A stretch of DNA of 46,730 nt from Candidatus Beckwithbacteria bacterium (GCA_012797845.1 JAAZOH010000015.1:1-46730); one strand, 5' to 3'; numbered from the stretch's first letter, positions 6,069 to 15,007 are shown. Made by a program: numbers and translations. The notes: generated by a model from the letters alone, not told the origin.

Positions 6069-7004
6069 TTAATAATAAGTATCTGAAAAATGTTTTGCAT
6101 AATAATCTTGTTTAAAAGGAAATTTTTTCCATAAGCTAGCAAAATTATCATTTAATAAATTTCCAATATTATATACTAAGTTTGATTTTTCTAAAAAAGG
6201 CGAAGCAATAAGATTTCCATTGGGTAATATGATTAATGATTTTCTTAAGCCATTTTCCCAATTAACTAATTTAATACATAATTCACTATTTTTAGAATTC
6301 AGATTAGGTTTATATTGTCCAAGAACTTGATTAATTGTGTTGATAGCAATTTTCTCTGTGTCAAATATTTCTTTTGCTCTACCTTTATTAAACAATGAAT
6401 AAAAAGTGATTTTATTAACTGCTATTTCTTTTCCAATTTCTATTACATCAACTAGTTCGGAGAGATTACTTTGCATCACAGTACAGACAAGTCCTACTGG
6501 TACTGAATGTTTAGCGCAAAGTTTAATATTTTGTATTACTTTTTTATATGCCCCATTTACACCAACAAAGTTATCATGAAATTTCTCTTTACCATGTAAA
6601 CTAATTCTTAGATTAGCAACTCTACCCTTTAACTTTTTAATAATTTCTTCATTTAGTAAATATCCATTAGTAGATAAGCTAATTATCATTTTCTTATCAG
6701 ATATAATTTGAATAATTTCAGATAAATCTTTCCTCATCAAAGGTTCACCTCCACTTATACTAATTCGTTTTATATCATTGTCTGCTAAATCGTCAATGAT
6801 TTTAACAATATTTTTAGTACTCATATCATTCATCGATCCTACTTCGCTACAGTGTTTACATCTGAAATTACATGCTCGAGTTACTTCAAGACAAACCGAT
6901 AAAGGAATTGGAGATTTTCTACAATATTCTCCAATTAAATATTCATCTAATTGGGAATCATAGTAGATATTCTTTCGAAGAAATTTTAAATTTTGTTTTT
7001 TCAT
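6069..7004 (-). CDS. Radical SAM protein with SPASM-like but Cys-poor C-terminus
   Basis: A 311-residue radical SAM enzyme. The cluster motif is C45-NFR-C49-KH-C52, and GGEP (85-88) is the SAM-binding motif. The TNGYLL and RISLHG segments mark later strands of the partial barrel. The C-terminal part has the outline of a SPASM/Twitch domain (ILPNGN followed by IGNLLND), but the cysteines that bind auxiliary clusters in SPASM enzymes are replaced (A-S-P-F where P-C is usual). Auxiliary clusters are therefore probably lost. It starts three bases after the recR stop, with a GGAGGG ribosome-binding site inside the recR end, and is followed after 15 bp by the NDT-RHH array. Substrate unknown; resemblance to the PqqE/heme-modification group is general only. 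Confidence 0.8.
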   Translation of the reverse strand: MKKQNLKFLRKNIYYDSQLDEYLIGEYCRKSPIPLSVCLEVTRACNFRCKHCSEVGSMNDMSTKNIVKIIDDLADNDIKRISISGGEPLMRKDLSEIIQIISDKKMIISLSTNGYLLNEEIIKKLKGRVANLRISLHGKEKFHDNFVGVNGAYKKVIQNIKLCAKHSVPVGLVCTVMQSNLSELVDVIEIGKEIAVNKITFYSLFNKGRAKEIFDTEKIAINTINQVLGQYKPNLNSKNSELCIKLVNWENGLRKSLIILPNGNLIASPFLEKSNLVYNIGNLLNDNFASLWKKFPFKQDYYAKHFSDTYY

Positions 7005-7007
7005 TAA

Positions 7008-7613
7008 TTAGTATTCCCTCCGTCCTTCAAAAGCCCGCTGTAAGGTAATTTCATCCGCGTACTCAATATCTGCTCCGGTTGGCAATCCCCGACCAATTCT
7101 GGTGACTTGAACATCTAGCTTATGTTTTTGTAAAAGGCGCTGCATATAAAGAGCTGTAGCTTCACCTTCCATGGTTGGATTAGTAGCAATGATAATTTCT
7201 TTAACTTTAATGCCATTATTTAGCCTAGGCAGTAGATCGTGAATATGAAGCTGATCAGGTCCAATATTGTCTAGAGGATTAATAACTCCATGAAGCACAT
7301 GATATACGCCATTAAAGGTCCCACTACGTTCAATAGCCAAAATATCGAGAGGCTGTTCAACAATGCAAATCTGAGCATGGTCGCGATTTTGATCAGCACA
7401 AATCGGACAAGGATCACTTTCGCTAATATTGGCACAAATTGAACATACTTTGGTCTGTTTTTTAAGTGAACTTATCGCCTCGCCAAATTCATCCAAATAT
7501 TCTTGAGGAACATGAAGTAGATAGTACGTTAGCCGCTGGGCTGACTTAGGGCCAATACCTGGTAAGCGCTGAAAAGCGTTAGTGAGTCGTTCAATGCTCT
7601 TGGGAGTTTTCAT
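7008..7613 (-). CDS. recR: Recombination mediator protein RecR
   Basis: A 201-residue protein, the usual length. Residues 10-35 carry the helix-hairpin-helix (RLPGIGPKSAQRL), C57/C60/C69/C72 the zinc finger, and the Toprim domain begins at 81 (ICIVEQPLD; TNPTMEGEATA at 145-155). RecR works with RecF/RecO to load RecA at gaps in DNA. It lies in the classical dnaX-ybaB-recR neighbourhood, here interrupted by a PfkB kinase, and its end contains the ribosome-binding site of the radical SAM gene. Confidence 0.96.
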   Translation of the reverse strand: MKTPKSIERLTNAFQRLPGIGPKSAQRLTYYLLHVPQEYLDEFGEAISSLKKQTKVCSICANISESDPCPICADQNRDHAQICIVEQPLDILAIERSGTFNGVYHVLHGVINPLDNIGPDQLHIHDLLPRLNNGIKVKEIIIATNPTMEGEATALYMQRLLQKHKLDVQVTRIGRGLPTGADIEYADEITLQRAFEGRREY

Positions 7614-7693
7614 GATGACAGATAGTTAATTAAATCTTAATTTTCAAAATCATAACACATTTTCAGTCCTACATAACTGACATCAAGAGAGTT

Positions 7694-8641
7694 TTAACCA
7701 AAATTCTCTTTGAGCCGATTTTGGAATAAATCCAGAGTATAAGAATGAGAAGTAGTTCCATATTCCTCAAGTACATAAGTAGCTGCTATTGCCCCAGCTT
7801 GGCCACATTCTGCCAAAGATTTTTCCTTAAGATACCTTGATAAGAATCCGGCAATATAGGCATCACCTACTCCAGTTGGATCTTTTAAAGCCCGCGGCTT
7901 AGCTACTCCAATCATAGTTTCTTCTTTTCCAGTCTGCTCAATCATGGAGCCACGATCATTGAGCGTGGTAATCATAATTTTAACTTGAGATAAAATTTCT
8001 TCCTTGCTTAAACCAATCTTTTTTTCTAAAAGCGCTAATTCATAATCATTACCTATCAAAATTTCAGCTTTACTAATCCCTTCCAGCAGTTCTTCTTTGG
8101 TCAGTTGGGGAATTTGCTGAGCTGGTGAATAAAGATATCTAATTCCAAGTTCGTGAGCCTGTTTGACAAACTTAGCCATAGCTTTAGTGTCTGTTGGGGC
8201 AATTACCCAAAAAACGTCTGAGGCTTGCAGTTTTTGCTCTTTTAAAATGGGCTCTATTGATAAATCCACATCTTTCTGCATAGCTCCAGGATAAAAACCG
8301 GCAATTTGACAGTCTTTAATATCAGTAATCACTACAAAACTACTGGTATAATCATTTTCCAATTGTTGAATATAAGCAACATTAACGCCATGTTTTTTCA
8401 GAAGTTCAATATATTCTTGGGCATCTTTCCCTAATGTGGCTATACAAATCGGACTTTCTCCTAAAATCCCCAAATTATAGCTGATATTCCCAGCTGTACC
8501 ACCAAAATTTTTTTGCAAATGATTAACTAAAAAAGAAACCGACATGACATGAAGTTTGTCCGGCATAATGTGATCGTTAAATGCCTCGGGAAAATTCATG
8601 ATCTGGTCATGAGCCAGTGACCCAGAAACAATAATTTGCAT
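7694..8641 (-). CDS. PfkB-family carbohydrate/nucleoside kinase
   Basis: A 315-residue ribokinase-fold enzyme. The N-terminal motif GGTAGN (47-52) contacts the sugar. DPTGVGDAYIAGF (254-266) is the PfkB signature 2, with the anion hole and catalytic base Asp260. Length fits ribokinase or adenosine kinase. The NFGGTAGNISYNLG region is typical of adenosine/nucleoside-type members, and given the purine salvage genes elsewhere in the window a nucleoside substrate is plausible but not proven. It is inserted between ybaB and recR in the same direction, with AT-rich spacers of about 70-80 bp on both sides. Confidence 0.88.
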   Translation of the reverse strand: MQIIVSGSLAHDQIMNFPEAFNDHIMPDKLHVMSVSFLVNHLQKNFGGTAGNISYNLGILGESPICIATLGKDAQEYIELLKKHGVNVAYIQQLENDYTSSFVVITDIKDCQIAGFYPGAMQKDVDLSIEPILKEQKLQASDVFWVIAPTDTKAMAKFVKQAHELGIRYLYSPAQQIPQLTKEELLEGISKAEILIGNDYELALLEKKIGLSKEEILSQVKIMITTLNDRGSMIEQTGKEETMIGVAKPRALKDPTGVGDAYIAGFLSRYLKEKSLAECGQAGAIAATYVLEEYGTTSHSYTLDLFQNRLKENFG

Positions 8642-8714
8642 AGACAGGTTTGAAATTTTGAAATTTTAATTTACAAGCAATTAAAAATTGTGAATTTCAA
8701 ATAATAAATTATTA

Positions 8715-9008
8715 CTATTGCCCCATTGCTTTTAGCATGCCAGATAAACCTCCACTCATTTCTTGCATTTTCTTAGCCGCCACTTCCTGAGATTTTTTCA
8801 AGGCTTTATTTATCGTATCAACAAGACGCTGGTTATTGGCTCCGTCAATTTGAAGTTCTTGGATTTTTTGATCACCTGAAACCACAATTCTGATTCCACT
8901 TTCTTCAATTTCAATTTTTTCAGCAGCTAAGGCTTTCTGGATTTGCATAGCCTGTTGGCGCATCTTCATTAGTTCACCACCTTGTTTAACTGTGTCAAAA
9001 ATACCCAT
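8715..9008 (-). CDS. YbaB/EbfC family nucleoid-associated protein
   Basis: A 97-residue protein starting MGIFDTVKQGGELMKMRQQA, with a long N-terminal helix, a central beta-hairpin (IRIVVSGDQKIQELQID) and a C-terminal helix ending in a Gly/Met-rich tail. These proteins are DNA-binding dimers, and the family is characteristically encoded between dnaX and recR, as here. Confidence 0.92.
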   Translation of the reverse strand: MGIFDTVKQGGELMKMRQQAMQIQKALAAEKIEIEESGIRIVVSGDQKIQELQIDGANNQRLVDTINKALKKSQEVAAKKMQEMSGGLSGMLKAMGQ

Positions 9009-9079
9009 AAAATAATGACAAATTACAAATGAAAATTAGAAACTAATTTACTATTTGTTATTTGCGGATTTCAAATTTA

Positions 9080-10603
9080 TTATGTAAATATTTCTTCTGC
9101 CATTTTAGCTAAATTCTGGTCTTTTTTCTCGTCCAGTTCCTGTTTTTCTTGTTTTTCTCCCAAAACATATACTATTCTTGGTTTACTCTGATAAAGCTTA
9201 ATAAAAGCTTCTTCCACAATTTGCAAACTTTTATCAGTTTCCAATCTACCCTTATGAAATTCATAAAAAACTTTAATCTGGACTTCGTTGCCACTAACCT
9301 GGTGTGGCCTGGCACTATGCAACAGCGCTTCAACTGAGTGATTCTGAGGTTTAATGATAGTTAGTAATGTTTCCCACTTACCAACCAGATCATCCAACGA
9401 AAAATTACAATTAACTGCTTTAGTAGTTGCTGGTTCTTGTTTTGATGAGGCTGTCTGTTTTATAGCCACTACTACCTGTTCTTCTGAATTTTGGTCTTTG
9501 ATTTCTGACTTATGTTCTGGCTTTTGCATTTTAATTTCCAACTCTTCTTCAATTTTTAGTTTTTCGCTTTTAGTTTTTAGTTCTTGATGACACCATTCCG
9601 CTACTACTAACTCCAAAGGTAAAGTTGGGACCAAAGCATTCTTAAGTTGCCAACCAGCTCGGAGAAGTAAAGTGATCAATTCCTGTAGTTCTGCTTCAGA
9701 GAATAAAGATTTTTTACCTGAATTAACACCGTAATTTGCCAACAATGATTCTTTTAATTCTATTAGTAAACTTCGGATAACATTCTCCCAATCAGTTCCC
9801 TGATTCTCCTGTTGGGCAATCCAGTCAAAGGCAGAATTAGCTTGACGCTTTTGTAAAAACTGTAAAAATTCACTACTGCTAACTTGAGGAAAAACAGCTA
9901 TTAAAGTCTGCTCATCAATTTTCTTCCCAGCAAAAGACAGTTGCTCCAGCATTTTAGTACTATCGCGAAACCCGCCATCAGCTTTGACAATGATTTTATC
10001 AAGCACTTCATCAGAGATTTGTAGCTCCTCCCCTATAATCACCCGTTGTAACGACCGCTTTAGTTCATCATGGCTGGCTTTTTGAAACTGGACATGAAAG
10101 GATCGAGAAATGATGGTTTCCGGTAGTTTTTGCGGTTCGGTGGTCGCTAAGATAAAAACCACATGCTCCGGCGGTTCTTCTAAAGTTTTTAAAAGCGCAT
10201 TAAAAGCTTCTCTGGTCAGCATGTGTACTTCATCAATCACATACACTTTTTTAGCTAAATTTAAGGGGGCTTGAGCAATGGTCTCGCGTAAAGCTCTAAT
10301 ATCATCAATGCCACGGTTACTGGCTCCATCAATTTCAACTACATCAACAGCCATACCCTTGGTAATTGAGGTACAAGCATCGCACTGATTACAAGGTTCG
10401 ATGCTTCCTTTTTTCTTATTGGTACAATTAATAGATTTGGCTACAATCCGAGCTGCTGAAGTCTTACCTAAACCTCTAGCTCCGGAAAACAAGAAGGCAT
10501 GGGGAATGCTGTCTGATTTTAAAACATCACCTAATTGTTTGCGAACGGTTGCTAAATCCAGTTCGTCAATGGTTTGCGGTCGGTATTTAAGATAAAACGT
10601 CAT
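9080..10603 (-). CDS. dnaX: DNA polymerase III subunit gamma/tau
   Basis: A 507-residue clamp-loader ATPase. Walker A is GARGLGKTS (41-49), zinc cysteines are C60/C71/C74/C77, the Walker B region is IDEVHML (123-129), sensor 1 is ATTEP and the arginine-finger loop is S-R-S (166-168). A Lys/Glu-rich low-complexity linker at about 345-395 precedes a C-terminal tau-like domain (VGKWETLLTIIKPQNHSVEA). The domain layout suggests a tau-length product; no clear slippery frameshift signal was identified. It is the head of the dnaX-ybaB-pfkB-recR run. Confidence 0.96.
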   Translation of the reverse strand: MTFYLKYRPQTIDELDLATVRKQLGDVLKSDSIPHAFLFSGARGLGKTSAARIVAKSINCTNKKKGSIEPCNQCDACTSITKGMAVDVVEIDGASNRGIDDIRALRETIAQAPLNLAKKVYVIDEVHMLTREAFNALLKTLEEPPEHVVFILATTEPQKLPETIISRSFHVQFQKASHDELKRSLQRVIIGEELQISDEVLDKIIVKADGGFRDSTKMLEQLSFAGKKIDEQTLIAVFPQVSSSEFLQFLQKRQANSAFDWIAQQENQGTDWENVIRSLLIELKESLLANYGVNSGKKSLFSEAELQELITLLLRAGWQLKNALVPTLPLELVVAEWCHQELKTKSEKLKIEEELEIKMQKPEHKSEIKDQNSEEQVVVAIKQTASSKQEPATTKAVNCNFSLDDLVGKWETLLTIIKPQNHSVEALLHSARPHQVSGNEVQIKVFYEFHKGRLETDKSLQIVEEAFIKLYQSKPRIVYVLGEKQEKQELDEKKDQNLAKMAEEIFT

Positions 10604-10683
10604 AGAAAAATGAAATCAAAATACTATTTCAAATCCAATGACATACTACAAAATATCTGAGGAAAATACAAACTGGGAATAGT

Positions 10684-11079
10684 TTACTCGTGATGAATTC
10701 CTAAAAGATGAAACATGCCGTGCTCAACTAGTTGAGCCACTTCTTGATCAACAAGAAGTTTGTGTTTATTAGCCTGGCGTCTAGCTTGAGGATAAGAAAT
10801 AAAAATCGTCCCTAAACGCAGGGTTTTATCTGGATAACTCACAAAATTATCTTTTTTGTTTAGTTTTTCATTGAGAGGAAAAGATAGAACATCAGTAGTT
10901 CCAGGTTCATGTAGGTGTTTAACGTGTAGTTGAGTCATCTTGCGATCACCTATGACATTAATTTCTACTTCCACATCAAAACTTATCTTCATTTCGGAAA
11001 GAACCCGAGCCACCACTTCTTTAATTTGGCGGCGGCGAATAGGGTACCTGGAACTAGCGGTAATAAGGACATGAAGCAT
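10684..11079 (-). CDS. ybeY: Endoribonuclease YbeY (16S rRNA maturation)
   Basis: A 131-residue protein. The metal-binding signature H120-G-x-x-H124-x5-H130 lies at the very C-terminus, and the conserved TTDVLSFPL is at 61-69. YbeY takes part in 16S rRNA 3' processing and ribosome quality control. The protein ends one residue after the last His, shorter than the typical 150 or more residues, but all metal ligands remain. It is followed by... rather, it directly follows yqeY in transcription with a 2-bp gap, giving a translation-related run rpsU-yqeY-ybeY. Confidence 0.93.
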   Translation of the reverse strand: MLHVLITASSRYPIRRRQIKEVVARVLSEMKISFDVEVEINVIGDRKMTQLHVKHLHEPGTTDVLSFPLNEKLNKKDNFVSYPDKTLRLGTIFISYPQARRQANKHKLLVDQEVAQLVEHGMFHLLGIHHE

Positions 11080-11081
11080 GT

Positions 11082-11516
11082 TTAACCCAATTTTTCTCTA
11101 ACTACATCACTTACTAATTTGCCATCAGCCTGACCTTTAGTTTTAGCCATGACTTGTTTCATAACATCTCCAAAATTAGCCTGATCACCTAAGGAAGCTA
11201 AGGTCTCATCAACGAGCTGGACAATCTGAGACGTATCCATTTGAGCTGGTAGATAGTTTTTGATAGTTTCGGCTTCATAGCTTTCTTTATCAATCAAATC
11301 CTGACGATTAGCCTTTGTAAACATGGCAATAGACTCTTCTCGTTTTTTGAGTTCACCACGCAAAATTTTGACAGCTATTTCATCAGTTACTTCTGCTCTA
11401 CTATCAATTTCTACTTGTTTTAAAGCCACTTCTAAAGACCGCAAGGCATCAGCCCGTTTTTTATCTCGAGCTTTAACAGCTTCCAAAAAGTTATTTCGTA
11501 TTGTAGTTCTTAGCAT
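11082..11516 (-). CDS. yqeY: GatB/YqeY domain protein
   Basis: A 144-residue YqeY family protein that begins MLRTTIRNNFLEAVKARDK and has the conserved KNYLPAQM and FGDVMKQVMAKTKGQADGK segments. The family is related to the tRNA-binding tail domain of GatB and often lies beside rpsU, as here (3-bp gap). Its exact role is unsettled; interaction with tRNA-dependent amidation is assumed from the domain. Confidence 0.93.
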   Translation of the reverse strand: MLRTTIRNNFLEAVKARDKKRADALRSLEVALKQVEIDSRAEVTDEIAVKILRGELKKREESIAMFTKANRQDLIDKESYEAETIKNYLPAQMDTSQIVQLVDETLASLGDQANFGDVMKQVMAKTKGQADGKLVSDVVREKLG

Positions 11517-11519
11517 AGC

Positions 11520-11723
11520 TTATCCCCTTCTAGCAGCTTGAAGACGGCGTTTGCGCCGTTTCCGGTATTCGTCTTTCTTTTCTTTACGAATGAGGGATGG
11601 TTTTTTGAAAAACTCTTTTTCTTTGAGCTTATTTAAAATATCGTCCTGCTGAACTTTTTTCTTAAACTTCTTGATAACTTGATCGTTTGTATCTTGTGGC
11701 CCAGCAACAACTACGGTTGCCAT
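11520..11723 (-). CDS. rpsU: Ribosomal protein bS21
   Basis: A 67-residue basic protein with a C-terminal KDEYRKRRKRRLQAARRG tail typical of bS21. The ATG at 11723 is chosen over a GTG four codons upstream because GGAGGT lies ten bases before this ATG, and the GTG would fall on the ribosome-binding site. It is first in the rpsU-yqeY-ybeY run. bS21 binds the 30S platform near the anti-Shine-Dalgarno. Confidence 0.94.
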   Translation of the reverse strand: MATVVVAGPQDTNDQVIKKFKKKVQQDDILNKLKEKEFFKKPSLIRKEKKDEYRKRRKRRLQAARRG

Positions 11724-11822
11724 AGCAAAAAACACCTCCTCTCCAGGTATTAATCATGCAAACTTATTTATGAGGCTTATTGTACTAAACAAGCGCTGAA
11801 ATTGCTATGAGGAAAATGGCTA

Positions 11823-12659
11823 CTAATGATTAAATAAACCTATTAGTTCTTCAATTCTTAGTTTAGAAAATTTAGAGTCAGGATTTTTATAGCTGCCGTT
11901 TAAAAGCATTTTTTTGCTAGCATGCAAAAACCAGGTGGCTTCCGGATCAAGCTCTTTAGCTTTTTGACAAGCCTGAGCCAAGTCTACTTCCGAACTGGGA
12001 TTGGCTTTGATCCGCACCATACCATCGGGATCTTTACGAACCACTAAAACATAGCCGAGCTTCTGAGCAATTGGTAAAACTTCGTCATTTTTAGAAACAA
12101 TAGCTAAAGCTTTTCCCCACTGGCTTTGAAACTCTCTGCCCTGAGAATTAATTTCATTTTCGGCGTCAACTTTTAGCTTCATCATCGTATAAATCCCATC
12201 CAGACAAGTTGAACCAAAATCAATAAGACCTTGATCAGTTAACGTATTATTGTGTTTAAGCCCATCAAGAATTTCCCCAAACATAAATTGGTAGCGGTCA
12301 GCCGAAGCTTCCGGCCAACAGCACTCATCAAAATGATCGTCAGCCAAAATCACTTGAACTAGTCGGTCCAAAGCTTCATCTTCCTGTAAATAGTCATATT
12401 TGATTTTAAGCTGTTCCAACACCAGTAAAGCAGCACAAGTGCGCTCTCCAGTCTGGTGATGATCAAATTGGCCCATCCCCGTATCAACATGGATAACGTC
12501 TGGATCACTGTCAGCCGTTTGGTCTTGGTAGGTTTTACCGGCTGAAACAAAAGCTACTCCAGCTTCAATCATCTCTTGATCAAAGCGCCGCAGCAACCAC
12601 ACGCTGCAAATTGCATCTGGATCAGGGTTGGTGTGAGTAATAATCAATTTATCCGACAT
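11823..12659 (-). CDS. DHH-type phosphoesterase-like protein
   Basis: A 278-residue protein. Metal-binding motifs typical of DHH hydrolases are visible: H9-TNPD13-PD15 near the N-terminus, D59 in HVDTG, D66-H67-H68 and D107/D108 in LADDHFDE. The rest has no obvious DHHA1 substrate-binding motif, and the C-terminus (WFLHASKKMLLNGSYKNP) looks lineage-specific. It could act on nucleotides or oligonucleotides such as c-di-AMP or nanoRNA, or on inorganic polyphosphate; the sequence does not decide. ATG 12659 is chosen; the codon before it is only a TTG. Confidence 0.78.
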   Translation of the reverse strand: MSDKLIITHTNPDPDAICSVWLLRRFDQEMIEAGVAFVSAGKTYQDQTADSDPDVIHVDTGMGQFDHHQTGERTCAALLVLEQLKIKYDYLQEDEALDRLVQVILADDHFDECCWPEASADRYQFMFGEILDGLKHNNTLTDQGLIDFGSTCLDGIYTMMKLKVDAENEINSQGREFQSQWGKALAIVSKNDEVLPIAQKLGYVLVVRKDPDGMVRIKANPSSEVDLAQACQKAKELDPEATWFLHASKKMLLNGSYKNPDSKFSKLRIEELIGLFNH

Positions 12660-12709
12660 CAATTAATTTTAAATTTAAACTTTTTAATTTGAATTCAATT
12701 TTTTAAGTT

Positions 12710-13081
12710 TTAATTTTTATTTCTAATACTGGACACTATTTTACTAAATATTAAGATAAATTGTTTATTTTCTTGCCAAAGTTCTCTTAATTCGGTTTTT
12801 ATTTCATCAGAATTTGCAGTACTTGCAATTAGTTCTAGCCAATACAGGGTTTCTTTGGATTCTTTTTTACAGATGTAAATTTTGTTTTGAAAATCTTTTT
12901 TACTTGAAGCTCCATTAGCTTCTCGGTAATTAGCTCCAACACTTGTACCTGATCGTAAACATTGATCTATAAGTGGACAAGAGATAAGATTTTTGGGGAT
13001 TTTTTGTAACAGTTTTATCAATTTTTTAGAAAAATCTAATGTTCTATCTTCCAAATCATAATTGTTTTCAAATTTTTTCAT
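12710..13081 (-). CDS. Four-helix bundle protein (23S rRNA intervening-sequence family)
   Basis: A 123-residue all-helical protein with the family signature around RSGTSVGANYREANGA, followed by KIYICKKESKETLYWLELI. Such proteins were first described inside 23S rRNA intervening sequences and also occur as solitary chromosomal genes; their function is unknown. Here it is solitary, between the DHH protein and proS, with AT-rich spacers carrying AAATTTCAAA-like words on both sides. This setting fits a mobile or independently acquired unit. Confidence 0.9.
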   Translation of the reverse strand: MKKFENNYDLEDRTLDFSKKLIKLLQKIPKNLISCPLIDQCLRSGTSVGANYREANGASSKKDFQNKIYICKKESKETLYWLELIASTANSDEIKTELRELWQENKQFILIFSKIVSSIRNKN

Positions 13082-13119
13082 TTCAAATTCATTTTAAATT
13101 GAAAAGTTAAAATTTCAAA

Positions 13120-14835
13120 TTATTTAAGTCTTTCAATTACTTCTTCCAGGCTCAATAGTTCAACCTCTTTTTCCGTTCTTTTTTTGAGTTCAATCTTATC
13201 TCCAGTTTTAGCAGAAACTACCAAACGAACCGGGCAACCGATCAAATCGGCATCGGCAAATTTTTGGCCTGGGGAAACATCTTCACGGTCATCCCAAAGA
13301 ACCTCAATCCCTGCTTCAATTAGCTTTTGATGTATGCCTTCTGCTTGGATGCTGTTTTCAGCATTTTGAATACTAATAAGATGGACTTGAAATGGAGCCA
13401 CACTTTCCGGCCAAATAATACCCCGCTCATCGTGATGGATTTGCACTACCGCCTGCATACTCCGACCTACTCCAATTCCATAACAACCCATATAGTAATA
13501 AGCCTGACTTCCATCAACTGCCGTGTAGGTAGCATTCATCCGCCTACTGTAATGTTCGCCAAGTTGAAAAATATTACCAACTTCAATGCCTTTTTTCTCT
13601 ACTAGAACTTTTCCATCTGGAGTTTTTAAGCCTGGTTTAGCCAAAGCTATATCAGCTTCTAAATCGTGTTTAAAATCCCGACCATAATTGACGTTAATAG
13701 AATCGGTAGTTTCTTCCTTTTGCCCGCCAATAAAATTTTTAACTGTATAAAGTGACTTATCCACCACATAAATCACTTTTGCCTTCTTGCTTTTGCCTTT
13801 TGACTTAAAGCTGTGTCCCCAAGAATGCACATAGCCAGGTTTAGTCCCAATAGCTGCCAGATCTTCAAGCTTAGCCTCTTCCAGCTGCTCAACTGCATTA
13901 ACAACATGTTCCAGTTTTTTGACGTTAACGTCTAAATCCCCACGAATAACAGCAATGATAATATCGCCAGTAGTGATATTTTTATACACCACATTCTTCA
14001 AAAACCGTTCCTGCGGCAATTGGTAATGTTTTAAATTATCTTCCATGGTATGAACCCACTCAGGCTGGTCAATAATTTCCATGGGTTTTTCAGGATCATC
14101 AGGATTAACTGGTTCCAGTTTAAAAGTCGCTACATCCTGATGGGCACAGTAACTGCTATCTTCAGTCACTAAAAAGGTGCTTTCGCCAATTTCACTTTCA
14201 GCTACATATTCATGACAATATTCGCCGCCAATATAACCATTGTCTGAGGCAACTCTGATTGTTTCCAAACCTATCCGGTTAAAAATTGTTTGGTACGTCT
14301 GCCCCATAGTCTCATAGGTTTTCGCAAATTCCTCAGCATTTTTATCAAAAGAGTATGCATCTTTCATTAAAAATTCTCGAACTCTGAGCAGCCCTCCTCG
14401 AGCCCGCAGCTCATCACGGAATTTTTGAGAAAACTGGTAAATATTGAAAGGTAAATCTTTATAAGAAAGCGGAAATTTACGTACCACATCCACAAACATT
14501 TCTTCAGCCGTCCCACCCAAAGCAAATTTAGCTCCGCGTCTATCCTCGACTAACATCAGTCCAAAATTACCAGCATTATCGCGGTTACTCTCTTGCCACA
14601 GCTCCAGCGGATGTAAAACTGGAGTGATCATCTCCTGAGCGCCAGATTTATCCATCTCTTCTCGAATAATCCCAATGATTTTGTTTCGTACCCGCATCCC
14701 CAAAGGCAACATAAAATAGCGGCCAGCTACGCTTTCGCGAATAAAACCGGCTTGAACTAGTAAACGGTGCGAATCAAGCTTGATATTTTTAGAAACTGAT
14801 TTGACCGTTTTGCCAAAGAGTTGCGAATATTTCAT
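13120..14835 (-). CDS. proS: Prolyl-tRNA synthetase (bacterial type with editing insert)
   Basis: A 571-residue class II synthetase that charges tRNA-Pro. Motif 1 spans about 48-78, motif 2 about 138-162 (QKFRDELRARGGLLRVREF) and motif 3 contains GCYGIGVGRS. Between motifs 2 and 3 (about 220-400) lies the YbaK-like insertion that deacylates Ala-tRNA-Pro in bacterial-type enzymes. The anticodon-binding domain forms the end. Length is in the normal bacterial range. It is followed by a 37-bp AT-rich spacer and the four-helix bundle gene. Confidence 0.96.
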   Translation of the reverse strand: MKYSQLFGKTVKSVSKNIKLDSHRLLVQAGFIRESVAGRYFMLPLGMRVRNKIIGIIREEMDKSGAQEMITPVLHPLELWQESNRDNAGNFGLMLVEDRRGAKFALGGTAEEMFVDVVRKFPLSYKDLPFNIYQFSQKFRDELRARGGLLRVREFLMKDAYSFDKNAEEFAKTYETMGQTYQTIFNRIGLETIRVASDNGYIGGEYCHEYVAESEIGESTFLVTEDSSYCAHQDVATFKLEPVNPDDPEKPMEIIDQPEWVHTMEDNLKHYQLPQERFLKNVVYKNITTGDIIIAVIRGDLDVNVKKLEHVVNAVEQLEEAKLEDLAAIGTKPGYVHSWGHSFKSKGKSKKAKVIYVVDKSLYTVKNFIGGQKEETTDSINVNYGRDFKHDLEADIALAKPGLKTPDGKVLVEKKGIEVGNIFQLGEHYSRRMNATYTAVDGSQAYYYMGCYGIGVGRSMQAVVQIHHDERGIIWPESVAPFQVHLISIQNAENSIQAEGIHQKLIEAGIEVLWDDREDVSPGQKFADADLIGCPVRLVVSAKTGDKIELKKRTEKEVELLSLEEVIERLK

Positions 14836-14883
14836 GTTTTATTTATTGCTCTTTTGCAACTTTTGCCAGCTAAATTTGATGAG

Positions 14884-14956
14884 AAAAACTAAGGGAAAGC
14901 TGAAACTGAACCCGAGCTTGTCGAGGGTAAATTTCAGAAGGGTTTTCCCAGTTTTT
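14884..14956. repeat. Long imperfect palindrome upstream of proS
   Basis: Nested arms AAAAACT/AGTTTTT, GGGAAA/TTTTCCC, CTGAAA/TTTCAG and ACCC/GGGT fold this 73-bp stretch into one long hairpin. The core CCCGAGCTTGTCGAGGG resembles the arm CCCGAGCAACGTCGAGGG of the repeat at 35890-35953. It lies in the gap between rseP and proS and may serve as a transcription or RNA-stability signal. Confidence 0.6.
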
Positions 14957-15007
14957 CGAATCTATAATTTACTGGCTAAGTTGTAACGAGCTGTCTTTTC
15001 TTTTTTA

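Noticed and set aside
12710-13081. Four-helix bundle gene as evidence of an rRNA intervening sequence
   Set aside because: No 23S rRNA sequence flanks it; it is a solitary member of the family.
13327-13605. Plus-strand frames opposite proS, dnaX, topA, nrdJ and other genes
   Set aside because: They are antisense shadows of well-identified conserved proteins and lack start signals.
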